64,000 bases of DNA from Mycobacterium sp. ELW1 (GTDB lineage: Bacteria; Actinomycetota; Actinomycetes; Mycobacteriales; Mycobacteriaceae): positions 5,022,001 to 5,086,000 of the forward strand of contig NZ_CP032155.1 in the NCBI RefSeq assembly GCF_008329905.1, read 5' to 3'. Shown here in pieces: positions 7,000-13,944 of this stretch; position 1 is the stretch's first letter; every line of letters starts with the position of its first letter. A program made the translations under genes and the position numbers. Under the pieces are notes generated by a model. It did no database searches. It was not told where the DNA came from and saw only the letters and a list, made by a program, of their open reading frames with translations.

Positions 7000-7574
7000 G
7001 CCAGCCAGACAACACAACCGACCCTGCAGCGGGCGGGCCTGCGTCCCCGGCGCGAGACGATCCTGGTCGTGGCCGAGAAGCCGACCCCGATCCCGCGTCG
7101 GCGGCTCCTACGCCGATATCTGGAGACGGGTCCGGCCCGCCCACCGATGACGAGCCTAGCCCCGAGTCCGACGACACCGAGCCGGACGCCGACACCCCCG
7201 CCAACCGTGAGGCCGCGAAATTTCGGGTCCAACGCAACCAAGCACGCCTGGAGGTCGACCGCCTCCGCACCCAGGTCGAGACCTTCCAACGGCAGGCCGT
7301 CGAAGCCGCCATCGGCCAGCGCATGCTCTCCCCGGCAGATCTGTGGCACGTCGCCGAATTGGGTGACGTGCTCGACACCGACGGCCGCGTCGACCAGGCC
7401 CGACTCGGCCGCGTCCTCGCCGAGACCGCCGCCAAGCGACCACATTGGTTCCGCTCCAACGCCGCACCGGCCTCCGAGGTGCAACACGACGGCAAGAAGC
7501 CACGGGACTGGGACAAGGGATCCACCTGGCAGGGCCTGTTCCAGCGGGCATCGGGCCGCGCAGACGCCGATTGA
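6996..7574 (+). CDS. Scaffold-like capsid assembly protein
   Basis: A 192-residue protein with a long acidic, proline-rich disordered N-terminus (about 1-70), then a coiled coil (NREAAKFRVQRNQARLEVDR, LRTQVETFQRQAVEAAIGQR) and a structured tail (LSPADLWHVAELGDVLDTDG). An acidic tail followed by coiled coil directly upstream of a capsid gene is the standard layout of phage scaffolding proteins, which direct shell assembly and then leave. The assignment rests on architecture and position, not on a conserved motif. Confidence 0.6.
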   Translation: MSQPDNTTDPAAGGPASPARDDPGRGREADPDPASAAPTPISGDGSGPPTDDEPSPESDDTEPDADTPANREAAKFRVQRNQARLEVDRLRTQVETFQRQAVEAAIGQRMLSPADLWHVAELGDVLDTDGRVDQARLGRVLAETAAKRPHWFRSNAAPASEVQHDGKKPRDWDKGSTWQGLFQRASGRADAD

Positions 7575-7682
7575 GCTACGCTGCATGTGTCGCTGGGAAC
7601 CCGGCCTGGGGCTGGCCCCGGCGGCACGCAGCCCCTGGCGGGCGACGCGGAACAGGCCCGTGGCCCCGCGTGAATCAACAGG

Positions 7683-7705
7683 CGGCACCCCAATTTTGGG
7701 TGCCG
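7683..7705. promoter_or_regulatory. Hairpin between scaffold and capsid genes
   Basis: In the 177-bp gap before the capsid gene, CGGCACCC and GGGTGCCG form an 8-bp stem around CAATTTT. There is no U-tract, so it may be an RNA regulatory or processing hairpin rather than a terminator. The gap also holds GTGAATCA with an inverted GTGATTCAC copy near the start codon. Confidence 0.35.
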
Positions 7706-7751
7706 TCACCCCATGTAATTCACAGCATGTGATTCACGTCAGGAGCCCATC

Positions 7752-8612
7752 ATGACCCTCGTATCCTCAAGTGCCGCAGGCATCATCCGGCCTGAAGATA
7801 TTGGCCCGCTTGTCGTCGAGCCGCTGCAGGCCGAGTCGACAGCCTTCCAGGTCAGCCGCCGCGTCACCACCCTGTCGCCGTCCTTCCGGATCCCGCGCAT
7901 CACCGCCGACACCACCTCGGAATGGCTCAACGAAGCCGAAAGCATCACGCCATCCGACGCGACTGTCGACGAACTCGACGTGATCCCCAAGGCGCTGAAG
8001 GTGCTGAGCAAGCTCTCCAACGAGCTGGTCGCCGACAGCACACCGGAAGCCTCCGAAGTGGTCGGCGAGAGCATGGCCCGAGACTTGGCACGCGCCATCG
8101 ACAAGGCGTTCTTCGCCAACACCACCGTCAAAGGCCCGTCCGGGTTGCTATCCCTGTCGAACATCCAAACCGTTGATGCCGGTGCAGCATTCGCCGACCT
8201 GGACCCGTTCGAGGAGGCCGCGAGCAAGTTGGAGGCCGTCGGCTCGAAGGTGACGGCCTGGTGCGCCTCAGCCAGCACCTGCTTGCAGCTGGCGCAGCTC
8301 AAGGAGTTCACCGGCACCGGCAGCACCAGCAATGTGCCTCTGCTGTCGTCTGATCCGACGCAGCCGACCCGGCGGCAGATCCTCGGGGCGGGTTTGTGGC
8401 CGCTGCCCGACGGGGTCATCACCGACGGCACCGTGTGGGCACTCGACCAGTCCAAGAGCTTCGTGGTCTTGCGGAGCGACGTACAGCTCGAAGTCGACCG
8501 GTCGTTCTACTTCGGCGACGACGCGACGGCAGTGAGATCCGTTGTGCGCGTTGGGTTTGGATGGCCGCACGAGGAGGCGGTCGTGAAGATCACCGTCGAG
8601 TCGGGCTCGTAA
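7752..8612 (+). CDS. Phage major capsid protein, HK97 fold
   Basis: A 286-residue shell protein. HK97-family features are the N-terminal arm followed by RRVTTLSPSFRIPRITADTT, EWLNEAESITPSD, and LSNELVADSTPEASEVVGES (spine helix region), and the C-terminal VLRSDVQLEVDRSFYFGDDA then VRVGFGWPHEEAVVKITVES. It starts directly at the mature capsid region with no delta or protease domain, consistent with a separate scaffold upstream. It is the only recognisable virion structural gene besides the scaffold. Packaging would have to come from a helper phage. Confidence 0.85.
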   Translation: MTLVSSSAAGIIRPEDIGPLVVEPLQAESTAFQVSRRVTTLSPSFRIPRITADTTSEWLNEAESITPSDATVDELDVIPKALKVLSKLSNELVADSTPEASEVVGESMARDLARAIDKAFFANTTVKGPSGLLSLSNIQTVDAGAAFADLDPFEEAASKLEAVGSKVTAWCASASTCLQLAQLKEFTGTGSTSNVPLLSSDPTQPTRRQILGAGLWPLPDGVITDGTVWALDQSKSFVVLRSDVQLEVDRSFYFGDDATAVRSVVRVGFGWPHEEAVVKITVESGS

Positions 8613-8658
8613 CCGACCGGTGCAGTAGGGACGGAGGAGGCGGTCCCCCGTAGCCGAC

Positions 8659-9492
8659 TTAAGAGCTGGCCCTTTCCAGGAAGCCTCGCTTGACCTCCTC
8701 ATGCGTAAGGCCCGTCAAGGAGATGTCGAGAATCGAGGTCAAAGTTTGGAAGTGTAGGGACTCCTTGACCGCATTGATCGTCCCGGCCTGAATGGTCGAC
8801 CGCTTCCTGTCGCACTCGATACAAAGGACTCCGAATGCATCACCGTGCAGGTCGCGTCTGAGTTTTGTCGCCGTCATGACAACCGTGTGCATTATCAAGG
8901 CGTCAGCTTCGGCCTGGCTGAAGCCGAACGACTTCACTTGGGTGTCGATCCAGTCCTGTCTGCCAGCGGGGAAGCTCACTGTGGTCTTGTCATCGGCGGC
9001 GCGCCAGACCTGCCCAATGAAGCCCTGCGTATCGGGGTAGGAGATGCGCCCAACTGCTGCATACGTCTCATTGGGGGAGACTCGTCCGACCAGGTAGAAC
9101 TCGCCTTCGCTGTGTCGATATACAGACAGACGGGTGTCGCCTTTGTAGATGCCGATGTCATTGGCCAGATCTCGTAGGAGGATATTGACCACGTTGACTA
9201 GGTTGGTAGCCCTGTCATCGATCTGTTGTTTGCACTGCGCGACTTCGCCTTTGAGACTCTTGTTCTCGCTCGTTAGCTTCAGCAATGTTGGACGGTGACG
9301 CCGGCGGTTGTAGATGATCGCCCCACCTGCACACAGCACACCGGCGATGACAAGAGCGACGATGACCTTACCGCTCCAGTCGTACGCCGGTCCGATGCTT
9401 GCAACGCTGAAGACTCCCGCGCTTACGGCGGTCAGGGCATCGGGTAAGTACTCATCGACCCGTAGACGAAACCGCTCGGGGAGCTTAGGCAT
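8659..9492 (-). CDS. Two-helix membrane protein with coiled coil and GAF-like domain
   Basis: 277 residues. Two hydrophobic helices lie at about 18-36 and 43-62, followed by a basic loop (NRRRHRP), a coiled coil at about 70-100, and a GAF-like sensory domain at about 110-265 (LSVYRHSEGEFYLVGRVSPN, GRISYPDTQGFIGQVWRAAD, GDAFGVLCIECDRK). GAF domains bind small molecules including cyclic nucleotides. It lies 9 bp downstream of a 99-residue partner, opposite to the capsid gene. Third codon positions are visibly less GC-rich than in neighbouring genes. A membrane effector gated by a small-molecule sensor would fit anti-phage defence, but this is inference. Confidence 0.65.
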   Translation of the reverse strand: MPKLPERFRLRVDEYLPDALTAVSAGVFSVASIGPAYDWSGKVIVALVIAGVLCAGGAIIYNRRRHRPTLLKLTSENKSLKGEVAQCKQQIDDRATNLVNVVNILLRDLANDIGIYKGDTRLSVYRHSEGEFYLVGRVSPNETYAAVGRISYPDTQGFIGQVWRAADDKTTVSFPAGRQDWIDTQVKSFGFSQAEADALIMHTVVMTATKLRRDLHGDAFGVLCIECDRKRSTIQAGTINAVKESLHFQTLTSILDISLTGLTHEEVKRGFLERASS

Positions 9493-9501
9493 TGGCGCTG
9501 A

Positions 9502-9801
9502 TCACGCGAGAGTAAGTTCCCGCTGCCTTTCCGTCACCGCGCCGCGCTCGAAGTGTTGGCTGAGGATCGCCTTGATGGCTTCCACAGCCTGATCAGCGTC
9601 CACATCGGCCTTCTCAGCATCCCCGCTCATCATTTTCAGGCGGATTACGAAGCTGTCGTCGTCTTGACGTTCCACAAGGACCTCGGACACACCGTTGGCG
9701 GTGGCATCAAAGTTTTCCTGCAGAGCGTCGCGGACCCCACGGACCACGGCGTCAAGAATCTGTTCTTTGACCCCAAAGTGCGCGTCGGACCGAATCCCCA
9801 C
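9502..9801 (-). CDS. Small partner protein of the membrane-GAF gene, unknown
   Basis: 99 residues, starting at GTG with AGAGG four bases upstream. Predicted alpha/beta: VKEQILDAVVRGVRDALQEN, then VSEVLVERQDDDSFVIRLKM, then DADQAVEAIKAILSQHFERG. No signal or membrane segment. Separated by 9 bp from the membrane-GAF gene, so probably one two-gene unit. Family not recognised. The base composition is also lower in GC than the core satellite genes. Confidence 0.55.
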   Translation of the reverse strand: MGIRSDAHFGVKEQILDAVVRGVRDALQENFDATANGVSEVLVERQDDDSFVIRLKMMSGDAEKADVDADQAVEAIKAILSQHFERGAVTERQRELTLA

Positions 9802-10070
9802 GATGCCTCTTCTCTGATCGCGGCGCTGTACCTGCGTAACAGGGTACGTGCCGTGTGCCCAGCGGCTACGTAATTGATGGTAATCGCCGTGTCAGACAGC
9901 TCTCCTGCCGAACGCGCGCCATGCCCTGCCACCTGCAGGGATTCCCCAGAATCAGACCCAGCGCGGCCCGCGCTACGGCACACCGCTGCTCACGGCCGAG
10001 GTGCTGGTGCAGCCCGCTGCGGGTGGTGCATAGGTCGGCGCAGGCTCCACCCGCAAGTAACCTCGACCAA
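9802..10070. other. Intergenic stretch, no gene supported
   Basis: Between the minus-strand partner gene and a small plus-strand ORF. Open frames exist on both strands, but their translations are Arg/Cys-rich and not protein-like. The promoter for the minus-strand pair should lie here; I cannot point to clear -10/-35 boxes. Confidence 0.4.
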
Positions 10071-10208
10071 GTGAAGCAACCCGTCTTCCTCCTCGACACC
10101 TCGGGCAACACACCCGACCAGGCCAAGCAACGGGCGCGCGAGGCACTCGCCGCATTCACCCAGGTCGTCGAGGCAACCCACGACGAGCAGCCCGCTGACC
10201 AGCACTAA
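10071..10208 (+). CDS. 45-residue hypothetical protein
   Basis: GTG-started ORF (V-K-Q-P-V-F-L-L-D-T-S-G-N-T-P-D-Q-A-K-Q) followed by an amphipathic helix (RAREALAAFTQVVEATHDEQ). The composition is protein-like, unlike the frame further upstream. No clear ribosome site. A palindrome starts 5 bp after its stop. Unknown function. Confidence 0.4.
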   Translation: MKQPVFLLDTSGNTPDQAKQRAREALAAFTQVVEATHDEQPADQH

Positions 10209-10213
10209 CAGAA

Positions 10214-10232
10214 GTGTTCAGAAACTGAACAC
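10214..10232. promoter_or_regulatory. Perfect inverted repeat GTGTTCAG-AAA-CTGAACAC
   Basis: Eight-base arms around a 3-base centre, in the 115-bp gap after the 45-residue ORF. It could be a repressor operator or a short terminator hairpin. No U-tract follows it; the next bases are C-rich. Confidence 0.4.
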
Positions 10233-10323
10233 CTGCCACCCGACCAGGAACCCCCTCCCCCCACCCCACCACAGAGCCACGGCACGGACTGCTAATTTTC
10301 CTGCGTACGGCTTCAGGTTTGGG

Positions 10324-11010
10324 CTACGCCTCGTCGGAATCTTCGTTGTCGTCGGCCGCGCGGCCCTCGTTGAACAGCTCCTCCTCGACCGCTTCGGGGT
10401 CGTCAGGGTTCTGCGCCTGGCAGTAGGTCAGGTATCGCTCGTAGATGCTGCTCGGCCAGCCACCATCACCTACTTTGGGGCCGAACACGCCCCGGCTGCG
10501 CAGAGCTGTGGCCACCCGCATGTCGAGGACGAGAGGCCGCAGCCCGGCCACCGCCGAGTTTCGGTAGCCGGTGAAGAACAAGAACTTGGTGAAGTACGCC
10601 GGTCCCATGTACTTGATGTGGGCGGGACCGCCAGGGAGCATCGACTCGTAGGCGGCGACGGCTCCGTCGGCGGTAAGAGTCGATGCCGCCAACCGGAGGT
10701 TGCTCTCCACGGCGTCGCCGTTCGTGGTGAAGGCGCGCACCAGCCTGCCGATTAAGTAGGCGTTCTTTGCGATTCCCCACACGTACGCTGCCACGGCAGT
10801 GTGCAGCTCCCGGTGCTCGGAATCGGTGGCGGCGATACCGAACACTTCGTCGCGCGACAGCCAGCGGTAGCCGTCCTTGTCTGGCTCCAGTTGGTCGAGG
10901 CGCGGTGGCCAGAAGTGGGCCAGACCGCCCGTGAAGTACTTGTCGGTCCACCAGCTCGACTTGAATTTCGCCCAGTCCGCGTAGGCCCGTTCTTCCCCCG
11001 TATCCGTCAT
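10324..11010 (-). CDS. OGG-fold (8-oxoguanine glycosylase-like) protein
   Basis: 228 residues from ATG 11010; the frame is open to 11064. The middle carries a helix-hairpin-helix-like segment, G-P-A-Y-F-T-K-F-L-F-F at about 136-146, with Lys142, followed by L-V-L-D-M-R-V with Asp163. In OGG glycosylases a catalytic lysine precedes an aspartate by about 20 residues, which matches the spacing here. Bacterial stand-alone OGG-fold proteins of this kind occur in mobile and defence-associated regions. The C-terminus is acidic (EAVEEELFNEGRAADDNEDS). Assignment is from motif shape only. Confidence 0.55.
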   Translation of the reverse strand: MTDTGEERAYADWAKFKSSWWTDKYFTGGLAHFWPPRLDQLEPDKDGYRWLSRDEVFGIAATDSEHRELHTAVAAYVWGIAKNAYLIGRLVRAFTTNGDAVESNLRLAASTLTADGAVAAYESMLPGGPAHIKYMGPAYFTKFLFFTGYRNSAVAGLRPLVLDMRVATALRSRGVFGPKVGDGGWPSSIYERYLTYCQAQNPDDPEAVEEELFNEGRAADDNEDSDEA

Positions 11011-11123
11011 GGGCGTGAGTATGCAAGGGCCGGGCCTCATCAGGTCGCGGAATCGACGGTTCACACGCGCCGAACGATGCCATCACCACGCCTCTCGCCT
11101 CTCAGTGGGCGCAGAATGCGGCC

Positions 11124-11396
11124 ATGACGGTTGTGGATGTGCGGCCTCGGTCGTCGGGGCGTGGTGATGTGGTGGCGTCTGGGCGGCGGGTGCCGTTGTT
11201 GCCTGCGCGCCGGGATGATGGACAGCGGTTGGCGCGGTGTCGTCGGGTGGCTGCGCGGCGTGGGTGGCTGGTGGGTGAGGCTCGGGTGACTGCGCCGGGC
11301 TGTTTCAACGTGTGTTCGGGTTCGGGGTCTGTGGCGTCGGGGCTGGCGTTGCCTGAGTTGGAGGAGCTGCTCGGGCTCGCCGTCGCCGACAGGTGA
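11124..11396 (+). CDS. Hypothetical Arg-rich protein
   Basis: A 90-codon ORF with a basic N-terminal half and an acidic, helix-like C-terminus (LALPELEELLGLAVADR). There is no clear ribosome site, and the opposite strand is also open, so coding is uncertain. The stop codon lies inside a 28-bp perfect palindrome. Confidence 0.35.
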   Translation: MTVVDVRPRSSGRGDVVASGRRVPLLPARRDDGQRLARCRRVAARRGWLVGEARVTAPGCFNVCSGSGSVASGLALPELEELLGLAVADR

Positions 11397-11420
11397 CTGT
11401 CCCGATATCGGGACAGTCAC
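11393..11420. terminator. Perfect 28-bp palindrome between convergent genes
   Basis: The left half GTGACTGTCCCGAT is followed immediately by its exact complement ATCGGGACAGTCAC. It lies between the plus-strand ORF ending at 11396 and the minus-strand gene ending at 11447, so a bidirectional terminator is the simplest reading. The absence of a spacer and the long perfect arms also fit a protein-binding operator. Confidence 0.5.
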
Positions 11421-11446
11421 CCCGTGGACGGCGCGCAATCACCTAG

Positions 11447-12196
11447 TCAGTCTGCGGAGTTCCTGCGACGCGGCATTCCAACGCTGTCGTCATTCGGCAT
11501 GATTGACTCGAAGTCCGGTAGTGCGAGCAGTTCTTCGTGATCACGCGAGCGAAGGTCGGCCTCGATAGCCACAGTCCTTTCGTCGAACTCCCGTACGACC
11601 CACGCCAGCGAGGTGTCGACCACCACGCGTAGCCGCTCAATGTTCTCAGTGGTCGCGCTGTCACCTTCAACGACCAGGCATTCGACGCTCTCCACCAGGG
11701 GGTCAGTATCTGATTTCCCGACGATAGCGATCGACCGTGACTGCATCCAGTTGTTCTCGTCGTGTGCAACATGCTTGTCTCGGAGGCGCTGGAGGTGATC
11801 GAAAGCCGCCCGGCGCGAGTCGTTCACATCCTGGCCGAAAACATCATCAGGACTGAGCTTTTCACGCTCCGCGCTTCTTTGGAAGCACTTGAACACCGAT
11901 GTCAGCGCAGCGCGCCAGAGTGCCGAGCACACAACCGGGATTGCCTCCATACCCGGATCGAAATCCTGCTGGTCCAACGCGTTCAGAAAATCGCGCGCCC
12001 TTCCCAGGTCGTAACGGTGCAGCGCGAGGCGCTCATGCGGCACCGCAAGCGCCTCGGGGACGCACTTCACAATGATCGCTGCGGGACCTTGGAAGTCGAG
12101 ATGAATCTCCCCGTTCGTCTCATCCTGCTTCAACTTGGCAACGCGAGCTACATTGCCCGAACGCTGTACGCTGAGGCTCCATCTTCCTTCGGTCAT
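11447..12196 (-). CDS. HEPN-like protein coupled to the integrase
   Basis: 249 residues. The C-terminal half is helical and contains R-D-K-H-V-A-H-D-E-N with Arg139 and His145, matching the R-x(4-6)-H signature of HEPN ribonucleases; preceding helices include SALWRAALTSVFKCFQRSAE. The first 75 residues look beta-rich. The ATG overlaps the integrase stop (ATGA), so it is the last gene of the integrase operon. HEPN proteins often act as toxins or abortive-infection effectors. No antitoxin is adjacent, and the fold call is tentative. Confidence 0.5.
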   Translation of the reverse strand: MTEGRWSLSVQRSGNVARVAKLKQDETNGEIHLDFQGPAAIIVKCVPEALAVPHERLALHRYDLGRARDFLNALDQQDFDPGMEAIPVVCSALWRAALTSVFKCFQRSAEREKLSPDDVFGQDVNDSRRAAFDHLQRLRDKHVAHDENNWMQSRSIAIVGKSDTDPLVESVECLVVEGDSATTENIERLRVVVDTSLAWVVREFDERTVAIEADLRSRDHEELLALPDFESIMPNDDSVGMPRRRNSAD

Positions 12197-13323
12197 GTCG
12201 CCACACCCTCATTCTCGGCAAGCTCGGATAGCGCTGCGGCGATCTCGGCGTCACGGCCCGATACCAGCCCCTGATAGATCAGGCTGGCCTTCACCGTCGA
12301 GTGGCCGAGGCGGGCCATCGTCTCGGGCAGGTTCCCCACCCGCGCGGCCATCGTCCCGGCGAAGTGCCGCAGATCATGCACCCGCACACCAGAATGCCCA
12401 ATATCCCTGAGCGCCTTACCGAACGACTCAGAGAACACCCGGTCGTTGAGGTGGTCACCCCGACTGTTCGGGAACAGCAGAGCCTCGCCGTCCTTGTCGA
12501 CGTACACGTCGAGGTGATGCTTGACAGTCTCCCGAATATGCGGCGGCACAACAACATTCCGCACCCGGCCGCTCTTGGGGGTGTCGATGCGGGTCACCGC
12601 GTCGCGGCGGGTTACAGCCCTTGCGACAGTGACGATCTCGCAGCCATCGGAGATGTCCTTGCGACGCAGCTCGGTCACCTCACCCCAGCGCAGACCGCAC
12701 CACGCCGCCAACAACACCAGGGCCGCATAGCGTTCAGGCCGGATAGCGTCGGCCAACTTGCCGACCGCGCCAACCGGCAGGATCACCGGCTCACGCTTGC
12801 GGGTGGTGTTCATCGTCGCGCCCTCGACCACGCACGGCTGCTTGGCCAGCAGGCCCTCCCGAACCGCACTCCCACACACAGCGTGCAGCAGCCCGTACAA
12901 CTGGGCGTTGCGCCGGTCGTGCTCGGTGCCGAGGCCCGCCCACCAGCGACGCACATGGTCGGCCGACAGGTGCGCGACTGGCACCGGCCCGAGGGTGGGC
13001 TCAATGTGGTTGCGCCACTGCGATTCATACAGGCTGCGGGTGCGGGGCTTGAGTTTGGGGCGGTTCGCGATCCAGGTCTTGCCGTACTGGCCGAGCGGGA
13101 TCAGGGTGGCCTTCTCCTCGGCGATCACCTCAGCGGGCGGTCGCCAGACCTTCACCTCGATCTTCTGCCGTTCCTGGGCCAGCCAGCCCTCCGCGTTGGT
13201 CTTCACCGCGTAGGTCTGGGGGGCCTTGTGGCGGCGCAGGTCAGGGCCGATGTAGGAGGCCTGGAAGTTGCCGGACGGCAGCCGTCGGATGTGGCCCCAG
13301 CCCCGGTGCCCCTTGTGCGGCAT
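12193..13323 (-). CDS. Tyrosine integrase of the element
   Basis: A 376-residue site-specific recombinase that would join attP to the tRNA-Arg attB. It has an N-terminal arm-binding region, a core-binding SAM-like domain (about 75-160) and a catalytic domain (about 180-360). Catalytic residues are Arg212 (C-G-L-R-W-G-E), Lys250 (T-P-K-S-G-R), His316/Arg319 (H-D-L-R-H), His341 (L-G-H-S) and nucleophile Tyr350. ATG 13323 shares a base with the upstream stop (TGATG); the frame is open further upstream but there overlaps the 89-residue gene. Confidence 0.93.
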   Translation of the reverse strand: MPHKGHRGWGHIRRLPSGNFQASYIGPDLRRHKAPQTYAVKTNAEGWLAQERQKIEVKVWRPPAEVIAEEKATLIPLGQYGKTWIANRPKLKPRTRSLYESQWRNHIEPTLGPVPVAHLSADHVRRWWAGLGTEHDRRNAQLYGLLHAVCGSAVREGLLAKQPCVVEGATMNTTRKREPVILPVGAVGKLADAIRPERYAALVLLAAWCGLRWGEVTELRRKDISDGCEIVTVARAVTRRDAVTRIDTPKSGRVRNVVVPPHIRETVKHHLDVYVDKDGEALLFPNSRGDHLNDRVFSESFGKALRDIGHSGVRVHDLRHFAGTMAARVGNLPETMARLGHSTVKASLIYQGLVSGRDAEIAAALSELAENEGVAT

Positions 13324-13592
13324 CAGTCGTCGCTCCCGTCGGCGATGTCCCAGAACAGTCCGTTGTCGGTCGCGATGTCGTCCAGAATTGCCCACAAGGC
13401 GTCGGCCTCGGCCTGGGAGAGGTCATCGACGCGAAGCTCGCCGTCGGGCGTAACGAGCGCCGACATCGCGGCGGCTAACTGCACCGCCGCCTCCCCATGG
13501 AGCCGGTCGAATGTGTCCTGGACGTGTCGGATCAGCGTGCCAAGGTCGCTCCTCGACGCCGTATCAGTCGCGATACTCCGCAGGCTTCTCAT
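13323..13592 (-). CDS. Small protein upstream of the integrase
   Basis: 89 residues. Helical N-terminus (LGTLIRHVQDTFDRLHGEAA) and an acidic C-terminus (LSQAEADALWAILDDIATDN). It starts in the stop of a 20-residue ORF and ends in the integrase start, so all three are translationally coupled. Function unknown; a regulator of integrase expression is possible from position only. Confidence 0.6.
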   Translation of the reverse strand: MRSLRSIATDTASRSDLGTLIRHVQDTFDRLHGEAAVQLAAAMSALVTPDGELRVDDLSQAEADALWAILDDIATDNGLFWDIADGSDD

Positions 13593-13651
13593 CGGTCGCC
13601 CTCCTCGACGGCCAGTCCCTCGTCGGTGTGCTGCTCGGGTGTGGTGCTCAT
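13589..13651 (-). CDS. 20-residue leader ORF of the integrase operon
   Basis: ATG with GAGAGGA seven bases upstream, encoding M-S-T-T-P-E-Q-H-T-D-E-G-L-A-V-E-E-G-D-R. Its TGA overlaps the ATG of the 89-residue gene (ATGA). It has the strongest ribosome site in the operon, so ribosomes probably enter here and pass down the coupled chain. Confidence 0.5.
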   Translation of the reverse strand: MSTTPEQHTDEGLAVEEGDR

Positions 13652-13682
13652 GGGTGGTTCCTCTCGGTGGCGTGGCTGAACT

Positions 13683-13703
13683 GCCGTGCAATGCGCGTGC
13701 AAT
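13683..13703. promoter_or_regulatory. Candidate integrase arm-type sites, right end
   Basis: GCCGTGCAAT (13683-13692) is followed directly by CGTGCAAT (13696-13703). The first is identical to 3847-3856 near attL. They lie between the integrase operon start and attR, where arm sites or autoregulatory sites are expected. Confidence 0.35.
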
Positions 13704-13806
13704 CCAAAGTAGTACAAACGCGAACGAAGGAGCCGAAAGAATAGGTTCCCGAGGGGTGTTCGTGCAGTTCAGAGGCCATCACCCCTGATCATAGCCCCAC
13801 GGGCGG

Positions 13807-13832
13807 GCAGGTTCGAATCCTGCCGGGGGCAC
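13807..13832 (+). repeat. attR core repeat
   Basis: Exact 26-bp copy of the tRNA-Arg 3' end (3797-3822). After it the sequence reads CTTT instead of CCA, so the original host tRNA gene probably lacked an encoded CCA, which the element now provides at attL. Confidence 0.92.
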
Positions 13833-13849
13833 TTTCTTCTTGTGTGACC

Positions 13850-13938
13850 TCGGTTGATTGTTGACGTTTTGTCTTCGGGTGATGGGCGACAGTGTTTCGG
13901 CTGATGCTTTACACCTACTTCGGTTGATCCTTGACACT
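13850..13938. repeat. Four tandem terminal-repeat units at the IS left end
   Basis: Units matching TTCGGxTGATxxTTGACxx begin (TCGG) at 13850, 13875, 13897 and 13920, 22-25 bp apart. The innermost (13919-13938) is a perfect 20-bp inverted copy of 15144-15163; the outermost matches 15171-15187. The two middle ones are degenerate. Confidence 0.75.
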
Positions 13939-13944
13939 CCCTAG

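Larger units (their letters stand above)
3797..13832. mobile_element. 10-kb tRNA-Arg-integrated satellite-like prophage with capsid gene
   Basis: Bounded by 26-bp att repeats in a tRNA-Arg gene. The order from attL is excisionase-like HTH, replication-initiator-like HTH protein with internal palindromic iterons, a chain of small overlapping genes, scaffold-like protein, HK97-fold capsid, accessory genes on the minus strand, and a leftward operon ending in a tyrosine integrase. No terminase, portal, protease, tail or lysis gene is visible in any frame. Size and content recall the M. tuberculosis phiRv1/phiRv2 elements and capsid-forming phage-inducible islands. A decayed prophage is the alternative, but the tightly overlapping intact genes argue for an adapted small element. 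Confidence 0.88.

Noticed and set aside
9855..10070. N-terminal extension of the 45-residue ORF (117-codon frame)
   Set aside because: The upstream part is Arg/Cys-rich with no ribosome site and no protein-like pattern; only the part from GTG 10071 looks plausible.
12301..13788. A 495-codon plus-strand frame over the integrase
   Set aside because: The minus-strand integrase has all catalytic residues; the plus frame is a shadow.
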